DNA from: Gammaproteobacteria bacterium
GTDB lineage: Bacteria > Pseudomonadota > Gammaproteobacteria > HK1
DNA: 8,820 bases
NCBI GenBank assembly: GCA_022822245.1
Contig: JAJECB010000281.1
Span: forward strand, 1 to 8,820
Reading direction: 5' to 3'
Shown: one piece after another, positions 1 to 6,736 of the stretch
Numbering within the stretch: the stretch's first letter is position 1
Layout of the letters: each line of letters starts with the position of its first letter
The notes under the pieces: generated by a model
What the model saw: only the letters and a program-made list of their open reading frames with translations
Databases searched by the model: none
Told to the model about the DNA's origin: nothing
Translations under genes and position numbers: made by a program

Positions 1-552
1 CCGGGGTCTCGCAGCCCCTACCTCGCGGGCGAGCGGGGCTGGATCCCCATCTCCGGGGCGAACCTCGTGCAGCCGCGCTACATCGGCGAACACTGGGAGA
101 AGTACGCGGCCGGGTGCGAGGCGGCCGGCCGTCGTCCCGACCCCGGGATCTGGCGGGTCGGGCGGAGCGTCATCGTCGGCTCGAGCGACGCGGAGGCGGA
201 GGACTACCTCGTCGATCCGGACGGGGCCATGGCGTACTGGTTCGCCTATACCATCGCCGGGTTCCGCAACCGGGGGGCGCTCCACCTGCTCTACCCCGAC
301 GGGCACACCGGCGACGAGGCGCCGGACTGGACCGACATCGCCCGCTCGATGGTCGCCTGGGGGTCGCCCGACACGGTAGCGGAGAAGATCGCGGCCCTCC
401 GCGACACGGTCGGAGACTTCGGCGTGCTGACGGTCACCGCGCACGAGTGGGACGACCCGGAGTTCTGCCGCCGGTCCCTCACGCGGCTCGCCGAGGAGGT
501 GATGCCGCGCTTCGCGCCCGCGCGGGCGGCGGCCACCGGCACCCTCGGCTGA
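1..552 (+). CDS. Luciferase-like (LLM class) flavin-dependent monooxygenase, C-terminal part
   Basis: The reading frame is open from base 1 to the TGA at 550-552, giving 183 residues; the start and N-terminal half lie outside the window. The visible part begins with a segment of the type SRSPYLAGERGWIPISGAN and continues with QPRYIGEHWEKYAAGCEAAGR. This matches the C-terminal part of bacterial luciferase-like monooxygenases of the limonene 1,2-monooxygenase/NtaA-like branch, where the SPY...G..G..P..G segment lies near the flavin site. The later WGSPDTVAEKIAALRDTVGDFG stretch is the usual helix near the end of LLM proteins (gap-free in the family from 'G(S/T)P..V...I'). Such enzymes use reduced FMN supplied by a separate reductase, or F420, plus oxygen to oxidise small organic molecules in the cytoplasm. 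The substrate is unknown. It runs toward the next LLM gene and ends at a shared hairpin. Confidence is high for the family and low for the substrate. Confidence 0.85.
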   Translation, partial: PGSRSPYLAGERGWIPISGANLVQPRYIGEHWEKYAAGCEAAGRRPDPGIWRVGRSVIVGSSDAEAEDYLVDPDGAMAYWFAYTIAGFRNRGALHLLYPDGHTGDEAPDWTDIARSMVAWGSPDTVAEKIAALRDTVGDFGVLTVTAHEWDDPEFCRRSLTRLAEEVMPRFAPARAAATGTLG

Positions 553-567
553 GTTGCTGCATCAGGT

Positions 568-594
568 CCCGGGCGGCGACCTCCGCCGCCCGGG
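568..594. terminator. Hairpin between convergent oxidoreductase genes, likely intrinsic terminator
   Basis: A perfect 11-bp inverted repeat (CCCGGGCGGCG at 568-578, CGCCGCCCGGG at 584-594) encloses the five-base loop ACCTC. It starts 15 bases after the stop of the left-hand monooxygenase and is followed by CGCTTTCC, a poor T-tract, on the plus strand. The convergent gene ends at 616. The position and stem strength fit a terminator working mainly for the plus-strand gene; the weak T-tract lowers certainty. Confidence 0.7.
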
Positions 595-615
595 CGCTTT
601 CCCGGTCCGGTCGCG

Positions 616-1449
616 CTACAACAGTCCGGCGTGGCGGTCGAGGCGGCGCATCACGTCGTCCCGATCGTTCGACGGCAGTCCGAGGATCGCCCTCGTCACT
701 CCGGCTTCCGCCGCCCGGTCGAGCGCCTCGCGGTTCGGGTCCACGCCGAAGAGCGAGACGTTGATGGTGTCCATGGAGCGTCCTGCCTCGTCCGCGACCC
801 GCTTCAGGCGCGCCATGCCCTCGGCCGGGTCGAAGCCCCCGCGCCCGCGCGGGAACCAGCCGTCCGCCCACTCGACCACCCGGCGCAGGGTGTAGTCGGT
901 CTCGCCGCCGACGAGGATCGGCGGGTTCGGGCTCTGGACCGGCTTCGGCCAGGACCAGATCGGGTCGAAGTCGACGAACTCGCCGTGGAACTCCGGCTCC
1001 TCCTCCGCCCAGATGACCTTCATCGCGCGCGCCCGTTCGCTCATCACCCGGAAGCGGGTCGCGAAGGCGGTGCCGTGGTTCTCCATCTCCTCCGCGTTCC
1101 ACCCCGCCCCGATGGCGAGCTCGAAGCGCCCGCCGGACAGAAGGTCCAGGGTCGCCACTTCCTTCGCGTTGACGATCGGGTCCCGCTCCGTCAGAAGGCA
1201 GATCCCCGTGCCGAGACGGATCGTGCTGGTGGCGGCCGCAGCGACCCCAAGCGCTACGAAGGGATCGAGGGTATGCCAGTACTCCCGGGGGAGCTCCGGC
1301 CCGCCCGGCCACGGGCTCCGGCGGCTCGCCGGGATGTGGGTGTGCTCCGGGATGAACAGCGACTCGAAGCCGCGCTGCTCCGCCTCGCGGGCGAGCTCGT
1401 CGATCCGGATCGTGTAGTCGGTGGCGAAGATGTAGATGCCGATCTTCAT
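616..1449 (-). CDS. LLM class oxidoreductase, TIGR03619/Rv2161c-like (FMN- or F420-dependent)
   Basis: This 277-residue protein has the full length of the short luciferase-like family. The N-terminus MKIGIYIFATDYTIRIDELA is the first beta strand and helix of the TIM barrel. It is followed by ERGFESLFIPEHTHIP (written here QRGFESLFIPEHTHIP, about residues 26-40), RLGTGICLLTERDPI (78-92), then LDLLSGGRFELAIGAGWNAEE (101-121) and PPILVGGETDYTLRRVVEWADGWFP (about 177-200). These are hallmark blocks of the family annotated as 'probable F420-dependent oxidoreductase, Rv2161c type'. Whether FMN or F420 is used cannot be told from this sequence. The ATG at 1449 is chosen because the family's N-terminus begins there and GGGAG lies about 11 bases upstream; the frame stays open further upstream but that stretch is the shadow of the next gene. 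It lies 94 bases downstream of the acyl-CoA-dehydrogenase-like gene and is probably co-transcribed with it. Confidence 0.88.
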   Translation of the reverse strand: MKIGIYIFATDYTIRIDELAREAEQRGFESLFIPEHTHIPASRRSPWPGGPELPREYWHTLDPFVALGVAAAATSTIRLGTGICLLTERDPIVNAKEVATLDLLSGGRFELAIGAGWNAEEMENHGTAFATRFRVMSERARAMKVIWAEEEPEFHGEFVDFDPIWSWPKPVQSPNPPILVGGETDYTLRRVVEWADGWFPRGRGGFDPAEGMARLKRVADEAGRSMDTINVSLFGVDPNREALDRAAEAGVTRAILGLPSNDRDDVMRRLDRHAGLL

Positions 1450-1498
1450 CGGTCCTGGTTCTCCCTTTGTCGTTTCGGGTTGGGTCAAGGGGCCGGAA

Positions 1499-1533
1499 GG
1501 CGGATGCCGCCGCGGCCCCGGCCGTGCGGCCGG
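1499..1533. other. Two tandem GC-rich hairpins in the spacer upstream of the LLM gene
   Basis: The 94-base spacer contains GGCGG-ATG-CCGCC (1499-1511) and CCGGCC-GTGC-GGCCGG (1518-1533), both perfect inverted repeats. They lie just after the stop codon (1544) of the upstream minus-strand gene and before the ribosome-binding site of the downstream one. No T-tract follows on the minus strand, so they look more like a partial terminator or an RNA-stabilising/processing element that sets the ratio of the two proteins. Function is inferred. Confidence 0.45.
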
Positions 1534-1543
1534 CGAGTCCCGG

Positions 1544-2746
1544 CTACAGCCATTGCCGGTCCGGCTCGAGGCCGAGGACGAGCTGGCCGATCGTCTCGTA
1601 GTGGGCGCGCCGGCCCTGGAGGTGCTGGGTGATGGTGTGGATGTCCTGGAAGCGCTGCTGGATCGGGTGGTGCTCGAAGATGGCGTCCGAGCCGCACGCC
1701 TCGTAGGCGATGTCCACCGCCTCCTTGGCGAGGTGGATGGCGTGGGTCGCCGCACCCCGGAGGGCCACGCGGTCCGCGATCTCGAACCGCCCGGTCGCCG
1801 AGACCCGGTCCCAGACTTCGCGCACCGCCCCGTGCAGGCCGTAGCGCCCCGAGCGCCACTTCATCTCCGCCGCCCCGACCTGAGACTGGATCACCTGCTT
1901 GTCCGCGAGCCGGGTGCGGTCCCCCCGGGGGAGCTTGCCGCCCGCGAAGTCGATGAACGCGTCGAGCCCGGCGCGGGCCACCCCGAGGGCGACCGAAGCG
2001 AAGCCGCACGCGAAGAGGAGGACCATCGAGTAGGCGTAGAGGGGGCCCGGCTCCTTCACCGCGTCGCCGTAGGTCCAGACGGTGCGTTCCTCCGGGACGA
2101 AGATGTCCTTCACCTCGAAGTCGTAGCTTCCGGTCGCCCGGAGGCCGCGCGTGTTCCAGGTGTCGTGCACGGTCGCCTCGGACTTGGGGAAGATCATGTG
2201 GCGCACGACCATCTCCCCCTTGGGGCCGCGCAGGCGCTCCCCCTGCTCGTCGGCGAGCACCGAGAGCCCGGCGAGCCAGGTAGCGTGGGGGAATCCGCTC
2301 GAGAAGCTCCAGCGGCCGGTCACCCGGTAGCCGTTCGGCACCCGGCGCGCGAGGGCGGTCGGCGACGGGCCGTTCGCGATCACGGTGCGCGGGCTGTCCC
2401 AGATCTCCTCCGCCGCTCCCCGGTCGATGAACGCGGAGGTGGTCATGAACACCGCGCCCTGGTTCACGCACCATCCGGTGCTCGCGTCGGCGTAGCCGAG
2501 CGCCTCCACCACCGGGAGGTACTCGGGCTGGGGGAGCTCCCGGCCGCCGAGGGAGCGCGGGACGAACATGTGGAACAGGCGCGCGTCGGCGAGCGCGGTC
2601 GCGACCTCCGGGGTGAGCTCGCGCTCCTCGTGCATCCGGGCCGCCTCCCGTTCGATGAGGGGAACGAGGGCGCGCGCCGCCTCGAGCGGCGGACCTTGCG
2701 CAAGCCCACGCGCGTCGAACGCTACCGATTCTTCGACCGCTTCCAT
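1544..2746 (-). CDS. Acyl-CoA-dehydrogenase-fold flavin-dependent monooxygenase/dehydrogenase
   Basis: The protein has 400 residues, the usual length for this superfamily. The N-terminal helical domain covers about residues 20-120 (LTPEVATALADARLFHMFVPRSLGG, then YADASTGWCVNQGAVF). The beta domain follows, with GYRVTGRWSFSSGF at about 139-152 and a conserved TWNTRGLRATGSYDFEV segment at 196-212. The C-terminal helical bundle resembles the 'type 2' C-terminal domain, with EACGSDAIFEHHPIQQRFQDIHTITQH at about 349-375. In group D flavin monooxygenases (DszC, HsaA, HpaB2-type) a histidine in this last region assists the flavin hydroperoxide; His370 or His375 is the likely counterpart. I see no obvious acyl-CoA catalytic glutamate, so an oxygenase fed by a separate flavin reductase is more likely than a true acyl-CoA dehydrogenase. 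An in-frame TAA 9 bases upstream forces the start at 2746. The gene diverges from the MetE-like gene and precedes the LLM gene in a probable operon. Confidence 0.85.
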   Translation of the reverse strand: MEAVEESVAFDARGLAQGPPLEAARALVPLIEREAARMHEERELTPEVATALADARLFHMFVPRSLGGRELPQPEYLPVVEALGYADASTGWCVNQGAVFMTTSAFIDRGAAEEIWDSPRTVIANGPSPTALARRVPNGYRVTGRWSFSSGFPHATWLAGLSVLADEQGERLRGPKGEMVVRHMIFPKSEATVHDTWNTRGLRATGSYDFEVKDIFVPEERTVWTYGDAVKEPGPLYAYSMVLLFACGFASVALGVARAGLDAFIDFAGGKLPRGDRTRLADKQVIQSQVGAAEMKWRSGRYGLHGAVREVWDRVSATGRFEIADRVALRGAATHAIHLAKEAVDIAYEACGSDAIFEHHPIQQRFQDIHTITQHLQGRRAHYETIGQLVLGLEPDRQWL

Positions 2747-2754
2747 CCCACCAT

Positions 2755-2760
2755 GTTATA
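2755..2760 (-). promoter_or_regulatory. Candidate -10 box (TATAAC) placed for a leaderless transcript
   Basis: On the minus strand TATAAC ends 8 bases before the ATG at 2746, in one of the few A/T-rich spots of the window. An initiation point about 6-7 bases downstream would fall at the start codon, so the mRNA would have almost no leader. The GGTGGG between the box and the ATG is too close to act as a normal ribosome-binding site. No good -35 hexamer is seen at 17 bases; GTGACA lies 12 bases upstream, which is too short. Confidence 0.35.
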
Positions 2761-2774
2761 CCGTGGCCCCATTG

Positions 2775-2782
2775 TCACGTGA
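2775..2782. promoter_or_regulatory. Palindrome TCACGTGA in the divergent intergenic region
   Basis: A perfect 8-bp palindrome lies between the divergent acyl-CoA-dehydrogenase-like gene (start 2746) and the MetE-like gene (start 2852), 15 bases from the candidate TATAAC box. The place is right for a shared operator controlling both directions. One 8-bp palindrome is weak evidence by itself, and no regulator gene is in the window. Confidence 0.25.
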
Positions 2783-2851
2783 GGGGTGATGCGCGCCGGG
2801 GTGCCTCCCCGCCGCGAGCCAACGGCGAAGACCGCCACGAGAGGAGCGAAG

Positions 2852-3958
2852 ATGAACGGCCCACCGTACCGCGCCGAGCATATCGGCAGCCTCCTTCGGC
2901 CCGCGTCGCTCACCGCCGCATTCCGCGCGTGGTCCGCCGGAGAGATCGACGATGCCCGATTTCGGCGGGCCCAGGACGAGTGCATCCGCGAGGTCGTCGC
3001 GCTCCAGGAGGAGATCGGCCTCCAGGTGGTGACCGACGGCGAATTCCGGCGGGCGTCCTACTGGGGACACTTCCTCGGGCCGGTGGCGGGACTCGGGACC
3101 GCGGCGGCGATCTACCGGTTCCGCGACGATTCCGGCGAGGAGGCTTCCTTTCTCGCTCCGCAAGTGGAAGGCCGGGTGCGGCGGCGAGAGAGCATCGGCG
3201 GCCCCGCGTTCGGCTTCCTCGCGGGCGTCGCCCGCGCCACCGCGAAGGTCACCATGCCCTCTCCGCCCACCTTCCACTTCTGGCGGGGCCGGGACACGTT
3301 CACCCCGGGGACCTACGAGGATCCCGCCGAGTTCTTCTCCGATCTCGCGAGGGTCTACCGGGAGGAGATCACCGAGCTTGCGGCCCGGGGCGCCCGCTAC
3401 CTGCAGCTCGACGACGTGCCGCTCGTCATGCTGTGCGATCCCGACATCCGCGGGCGCCTCGCGCGCGACGGCGAGGACGCGGATGCGCTCATCGACCTCT
3501 ATCTCGCGTCGATCAACGACGCCCTCGCGGGCCGGCCGGCGAACCTGGTGGTGGGGCTCCACCTTTGCCGCGGAAATCATCGGGGGAAGCACCTCGCGAG
3601 CGGGGGCTACGAGCCCATCGCGGAGAGGCTGTTCAACGAGCTTGCCGTCGACGCGTTTTTCCTGGAGTACGATGGGGAGCGGGCCGGGGGATTCGAGCCG
3701 CTCCGCTTCCTGCCGGAGGGCCGGCGGGCGATCCTCGGCCTCGTCAGCAGCAAGTCGACGGTGCTCGAGAGCGAGGCCGACCTCGCCCGTCGCCTCGACG
3801 AGGCGTCGCGGCACGCCCCCCTCGATCGGCTCGGGGTGAGCCCCCAGTGCGGCTTCGCGAGCACCGTGGGCGGAAACCCGATCACCGCCGACATCCAGCG
3901 GCGCAAGCTCGGGCGTGTCGTCGCCGTCGCCCGCTCCGTGTGGGGCGACGAAGCCTGA
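2852..3958 (+). CDS. MetE C-terminal-domain-like zinc methyltransferase / thiol transferase
   Basis: The protein has 368 residues, half the size of full MetE, and corresponds to the catalytic C-terminal domain only, as in the YxjG/YxjH family. Family blocks are RAEHIGSLLRP (7-17), VVTDGEFRR (59-67), ARYLQLDDVPL (181-191) and a C-terminal SPQCGFAST. The zinc ligands are all present: His237 and Cys239 (GLHLCRGN), Glu272 (LEYD) and Cys333. Such enzymes move a methyl group to homocysteine or another thiol; the related epoxyalkane:coenzyme M transferase instead adds a thiol to an epoxide. The start at 2852 is preferred over an upstream in-frame GTG (2786) because it has GAGGAG about 6 bases upstream and the family homology begins at once. 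It is divergent from the flavin monooxygenase operon, and its 3' end faces the permease gene 42 bases away with no clear terminator between. The role in a catabolic block rather than methionine synthesis is inferred from neighbours. Confidence 0.88.
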   Translation: MNGPPYRAEHIGSLLRPASLTAAFRAWSAGEIDDARFRRAQDECIREVVALQEEIGLQVVTDGEFRRASYWGHFLGPVAGLGTAAAIYRFRDDSGEEASFLAPQVEGRVRRRESIGGPAFGFLAGVARATAKVTMPSPPTFHFWRGRDTFTPGTYEDPAEFFSDLARVYREEITELAARGARYLQLDDVPLVMLCDPDIRGRLARDGEDADALIDLYLASINDALAGRPANLVVGLHLCRGNHRGKHLASGGYEPIAERLFNELAVDAFFLEYDGERAGGFEPLRFLPEGRRAILGLVSSKSTVLESEADLARRLDEASRHAPLDRLGVSPQCGFASTVGGNPITADIQRRKLGRVVAVARSVWGDEA

Positions 3959-4000
3959 GCGGCCGGCGTTGGATGCGGGCGCCGGGGAAGCGGCGGCCGG

Positions 4001-4768
4001 CTACTGCGCCGAGAAGCCGGAGCGGTGGGCCCAGCCGGTCATTCGCATCTCCAGCCACGCCATGATGGCGTACATCCCGATCCCCTCGATGGCGAGCGCG
4101 ATGAGGCACGCGAAGACCAGCGGCACCTCGAAGTTGGCCTGGGCGATCAGCATCATGTGGCCGAGGCCGTGGTTTGCCGCCTGCGTCTCGGACAGCACCG
4201 AGCCGATGAACGCGAGGGTGATGGCGATCTTGAGCGACCCGAAGAAGTAGGGGAGCGCCCGCGGAATGCCGACCTTGAGCATGATGTCGAGCTTCTTCGC
4301 CCCGAGCGCGCGCAGCACGTCCTCCATCTCCGGCTCGATGGTGGCGAGACCCGTCGCCACGTTGACCACGATGGGAAAGAAGGAGATGAGGAACGCGGTC
4401 AGGACCGCGGGAAGCCAGCCCGAGCCGAACCAGATTACGAGGATCGGCACGACCGCGACCTTGGGGATGGAGTTGAAGCCCACCATGAGCGGGTAGAGCC
4501 CCGCGTAGATGGTGCGGTCCCAGCCTACGAAGAGCCCGAGGGCGAGCCCGAAGGCGACCGCGATGCCGAATCCCGCGAGGGTGGTCCACAGGGTCTGGAT
4601 CGAGTTGTTCCACAGCGCCCCGCCGAACTCGACGGAGGCGATGGCGATGAGGCTCGGCGCGGGCAGCACGTAGGGTGCGACGTCGAGCACCCACACCGCT
4701 CCTTCCCAGAGCACGAAGAGCCCGATGGTGCACAGCCACGGCGCCGCCGTCACCCAGTTGAGTCGCAT
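4001..4768 (-). CDS. ABC transporter permease, SsuC/TauC/NrtB type
   Basis: This 255-residue protein is very hydrophobic, with about six membrane segments (roughly residues 10-27, 63-82, 95-114, 118-137, 180-197 and 215-237). The cytoplasmic EAA-type loop that docks on the ATPase is visible as EDVLRALGAKKLDIMLKVGIPRALP (about 149-173), and VLPAPS in the N-terminal region is typical of the nitrate/sulfonate/taurine permeases. It would form a homodimeric inner-membrane channel. It is last in the operon: its ATG at 4768 comes 5 bases after the stop of the ATPase gene, and its GAGGAG ribosome-binding site sits inside the end of that gene, so translation is probably coupled. Confidence 0.93.
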   Translation of the reverse strand: MRLNWVTAAPWLCTIGLFVLWEGAVWVLDVAPYVLPAPSLIAIASVEFGGALWNNSIQTLWTTLAGFGIAVAFGLALGLFVGWDRTIYAGLYPLMVGFNSIPKVAVVPILVIWFGSGWLPAVLTAFLISFFPIVVNVATGLATIEPEMEDVLRALGAKKLDIMLKVGIPRALPYFFGSLKIAITLAFIGSVLSETQAANHGLGHMMLIAQANFEVPLVFACLIALAIEGIGMYAIMAWLEMRMTGWAHRSGFSAQ

Positions 4769-4773
4769 CCCGC

Positions 4774-5568
4774 TCAGCTCCTCGCGTGGGCGATGTGACC
4801 GCGAAGCTCGTGCACGATGTCGACGAACTCCGGGTCGTAGAGCACTTCCAGGTCACGCGGACGGGGCAGGTCCACGACCCGCTCGGCGAGGATCCGACCC
4901 GGCCGCGCGCTCATCGCGAGGACGCGATCGGCGAGGAACGCCGCTTCGCGAAGATCGTGAGTCACCAGCACGGTGGTGAAGCCCTTCTCCGCCTGGAGGT
5001 CCCGGATGACGCACCAGAGCTCCTCGCGGGTGAACGCGTCGAGGGCCGCGAACGGCTCGTCGAGCATGAGGAGCTTCGGGTCGTGGATGAGCGCCCGACA
5101 GAGCGACGCGCGTTGCTGCATGCCCCCGGAGAGCTGCCACGGGAACTTCTCCCCCGCCCCCTCGAGCCCGACGGATGCGAGCAGCGCGTCGGCCCGTTCC
5201 GTGTAGGAGGAGCGGTTCCGGCGGATGTCTCGCCGGTGCGGCTGGACGATTTCCATCGGCAGGAGCACGTTCGCGGCCGTCGTCCGCCACGGCAGCATGA
5301 CCGGGTTCTGGAACGCCATGCCCGCGATGTTGACCGGACCCGTCACCGGGTTCCCGGCCACCCGCACATCGCCCGCGAACGGGAACTGGAGCCCGGTGAC
5401 GAGCTTCATGAGGGTGGACTTGCCGCAGCCGGACGGCCCGACCACGGCAACGAACTCCCCTTCGGCGACCGAGAGAGTCAGCCCCTCGACGGCCAGCGTG
5501 CCCTCGACCGCCCCGTGCGGCCGGTAGCGATGCGCCACGTCCTCGACGTCGATGAACGGCTCGGCCAT
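4774..5568 (-). CDS. ABC transporter ATP-binding protein, SsuB/TauB/NrtD type
   Basis: The 264-residue nucleotide-binding subunit has every expected motif: Walker A GPSGCGKST (44-52), Q-loop MAFQNPVMLPWRT (Gln87), signature LSGGMQQR (146-153), Walker B LLMLDEP (166-172), D-loop AALD and switch His204 in LVTHDLREA. The MLPWRT after the Q-loop is characteristic of the nitrate/sulfonate/taurine importer group. It powers import through the neighbouring permease. The gene starts 44 bases after the binding-protein gene and has only a weak ribosome-binding site (GGACGG), which fits a lower dose of ATPase than of binding protein. An insertion rich in Arg (HRRDIRRNRSSYTERAD, about 111-127) sits in the helical domain, where this family usually has a shorter linker. 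Confidence 0.95.
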   Translation of the reverse strand: MAEPFIDVEDVAHRYRPHGAVEGTLAVEGLTLSVAEGEFVAVVGPSGCGKSTLMKLVTGLQFPFAGDVRVAGNPVTGPVNIAGMAFQNPVMLPWRTTAANVLLPMEIVQPHRRDIRRNRSSYTERADALLASVGLEGAGEKFPWQLSGGMQQRASLCRALIHDPKLLMLDEPFAALDAFTREELWCVIRDLQAEKGFTTVLVTHDLREAAFLADRVLAMSARPGRILAERVVDLPRPRDLEVLYDPEFVDIVHELRGHIAHARS

Positions 5569-5612
5569 GACCGCCGTCCGTTACGGTGGACGTCGAGGAC
5601 GCGCGCCGGTCT

Positions 5613-6614
5613 TCAGGGCACCATCCGGTCCGCCTCGGGCGGCAGGTACTGCGGGTCGAACACGTCGCTCGCCGTCGGCCGGTTGGTGAACTCGTAGGTA
5701 TCCGCGATCTGGTCGATGGACCGCTCCAGGCGCTCCATGTCGACCCCGCCGAATCCGTTCGCGCGCACCTCGTCGGTGATGATGTTCTGCGCGAGCGCCA
5801 TCTGGAGCCGCTCGAGCTCCACCTCCTCGCGCGCCACGTCGTTGTGGTTGAGCACGTGCTTGACCGCGGCCGCGGGATCCTTCGCCGTCTCGAGGTAGGC
5901 GCGCACGGTGACCGCCACGAACGCCTTGACCGCCTCCGGGTTGTCCTTCGCGAAGTCCGGGTTGACGATGATGACGTTGCCGTAGAGATCGAGGCCGTGC
6001 TCGCGCATGAGAATGAGCGAGATGTCCTCCTCGCCCACGCCCTTCGCCTTGAGGTTGATGAACGACGAGAAGGAGTAGCCGGTGATGGCGTCCACCTTGC
6101 CCGCCGCGAGCATGGGCTCGCGGACCGGGAAGCCGACGTTCTCGATGGTGACCTTGGAGGCGTCGATGCCGTTCGCCTTCACGAACGCCTTCCACTGGGC
6201 GTAAGCGCCGTCCGGAGCGGGAGCGCCGAGGATCTTGCCCTCGAGGTCCTTCGGCGCCATCACCCCCAGCGACTTGCGGCCGATGATCGCGAACGGCGGG
6301 GCGTTGTAGATCGTCATGATCGCCATGAGGGGGATGTCCGGGTTCTGGTCCCGGAACTTGATGAGCGAGTTGATGTCCGCGGAGCCCATCTGCCAGGTGC
6401 CGGAGGCGACGCGGGGGAGGGCCTCCCGAGAGCCCTGGCCGGTGTCCACGCTGACGTCGAGGCCGGCTTCGGTGTACCAGCCGCGATCGAGAGCGAGCAG
6501 CACGGGCGCATTCGGCCCCTCCCATTTCCAGTCGTTCGAGAACTGGATGCTCGTCTCGGCCGAGGCGGTGGCGGTGCAGATGAACGCGGAGAGCAGCAGG
6601 ATTGGCAGGCGCAT
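5613..6614 (-). CDS. ABC transporter substrate-binding protein, NMT1/THI5-like (SsuA-type)
   Basis: The 333-residue protein begins with a classic signal peptide (MRLPILLLSAFICTATASA, cleavage predicted after ASA, residues 17-19); the Cys13 context does not form a lipobox, so it should be soluble in the periplasm. The mature N-terminus carries NDWKWEGPNAPVLLALDRGWY and then TEAGLDVSV, the NMT1-domain signature seen in binding proteins for sulfonates, nitrate, thiamine-pyrimidine precursors and riboflavin. Further family blocks are RVASGTWQMGSADINSLI (68-85), LEGKILGAPAPDGAY (124-138) and AAGKVDAITGY (170-180). It is first in the importer operon and has a strong ribosome-binding site, AAGGAGG with 6 bases to the ATG. 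The ligand cannot be assigned from sequence; the flavin-oxygenase neighbours suggest it may be the compound they attack. Confidence 0.92.
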   Translation of the reverse strand: MRLPILLLSAFICTATASAETSIQFSNDWKWEGPNAPVLLALDRGWYTEAGLDVSVDTGQGSREALPRVASGTWQMGSADINSLIKFRDQNPDIPLMAIMTIYNAPPFAIIGRKSLGVMAPKDLEGKILGAPAPDGAYAQWKAFVKANGIDASKVTIENVGFPVREPMLAAGKVDAITGYSFSSFINLKAKGVGEEDISLILMREHGLDLYGNVIIVNPDFAKDNPEAVKAFVAVTVRAYLETAKDPAAAVKHVLNHNDVAREEVELERLQMALAQNIITDEVRANGFGGVDMERLERSIDQIADTYEFTNRPTASDVFDPQYLPPEADRMVP

Positions 6615-6629
6615 GGTCTTCCTCCTTCA

Positions 6630-6648
6630 CGAATCGGAAACCGGTTCG
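6630..6648. promoter_or_regulatory. Palindrome abutting the ribosome-binding site of the binding-protein gene
   Basis: CGAATCGG (6630-6637) and CCGGTTCG (6641-6648) form an 8-bp inverted repeat with one G-T wobble around the three bases AAA. On the minus strand it lies directly upstream of the AAGGAGG of the binding-protein gene. A second overlapping repeat, CGGAAA (6635-6640) with TTTCCG (6650-6655), could form an alternative structure. It may be a repressor operator or an mRNA hairpin controlling access to the ribosome-binding site. Confidence 0.45.
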
Positions 6649-6703
6649 ATTTCCGGATCGCAACTTTCGACGAATGCGGCCGGCCATGCAACCGCCGCGA
6701 CCC

Positions 6704-6736
6704 CGCTCCGGGGGTCACGGAGCGACGCGGCGTCGC
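6704..6736. other. Two adjacent inverted repeats in the divergent spacer
   Basis: The 236-base gap between the binding-protein gene (start 6614) and the STAS-like gene (start 6851) contains CGCTCCG-N7-CGGAGCG (6704-6724) and, sharing three bases with it, GCGACG-CGG-CGTCGC (6722-6736). A third, ATTGG-N13-CCAAT, spans 6752-6774. No convincing -35/-10 pair was found on either strand in this gap, although TTGCAT at 6749 on the plus strand could be part of one. The repeats may be operators or leader-RNA structures of the divergent promoters. Confidence 0.35.

Noticed and set aside
1436..2782. 448-codon open frame on the plus strand opposite the acyl-CoA-dehydrogenase-like gene
   Set aside because: The minus-strand frame has clear family motifs; the plus-strand translation is repetitive Arg/Val/Glu/Gly without any recognisable domain.
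2756..3814. 352-codon open frame on the minus strand opposite the MetE-like gene
   Set aside because: The plus-strand frame carries all zinc ligands and family blocks; the opposite frame has none.
3959..4000. Terminator between the MetE-like and permease genes
   Set aside because: GGCCGGC occurs near both ends of the 42-base gap, but only about a 6-bp self-complementary core can pair and there is no T-tract.
6615..6700. TPP or FMN riboswitch in the leader of the NMT1-type binding-protein gene
   Set aside because: The family can transport thiamine precursors or riboflavin, so I looked, but the conserved TPP (CTGAGA, ACC-TGA) and FMN (RFN) element blocks are absent.
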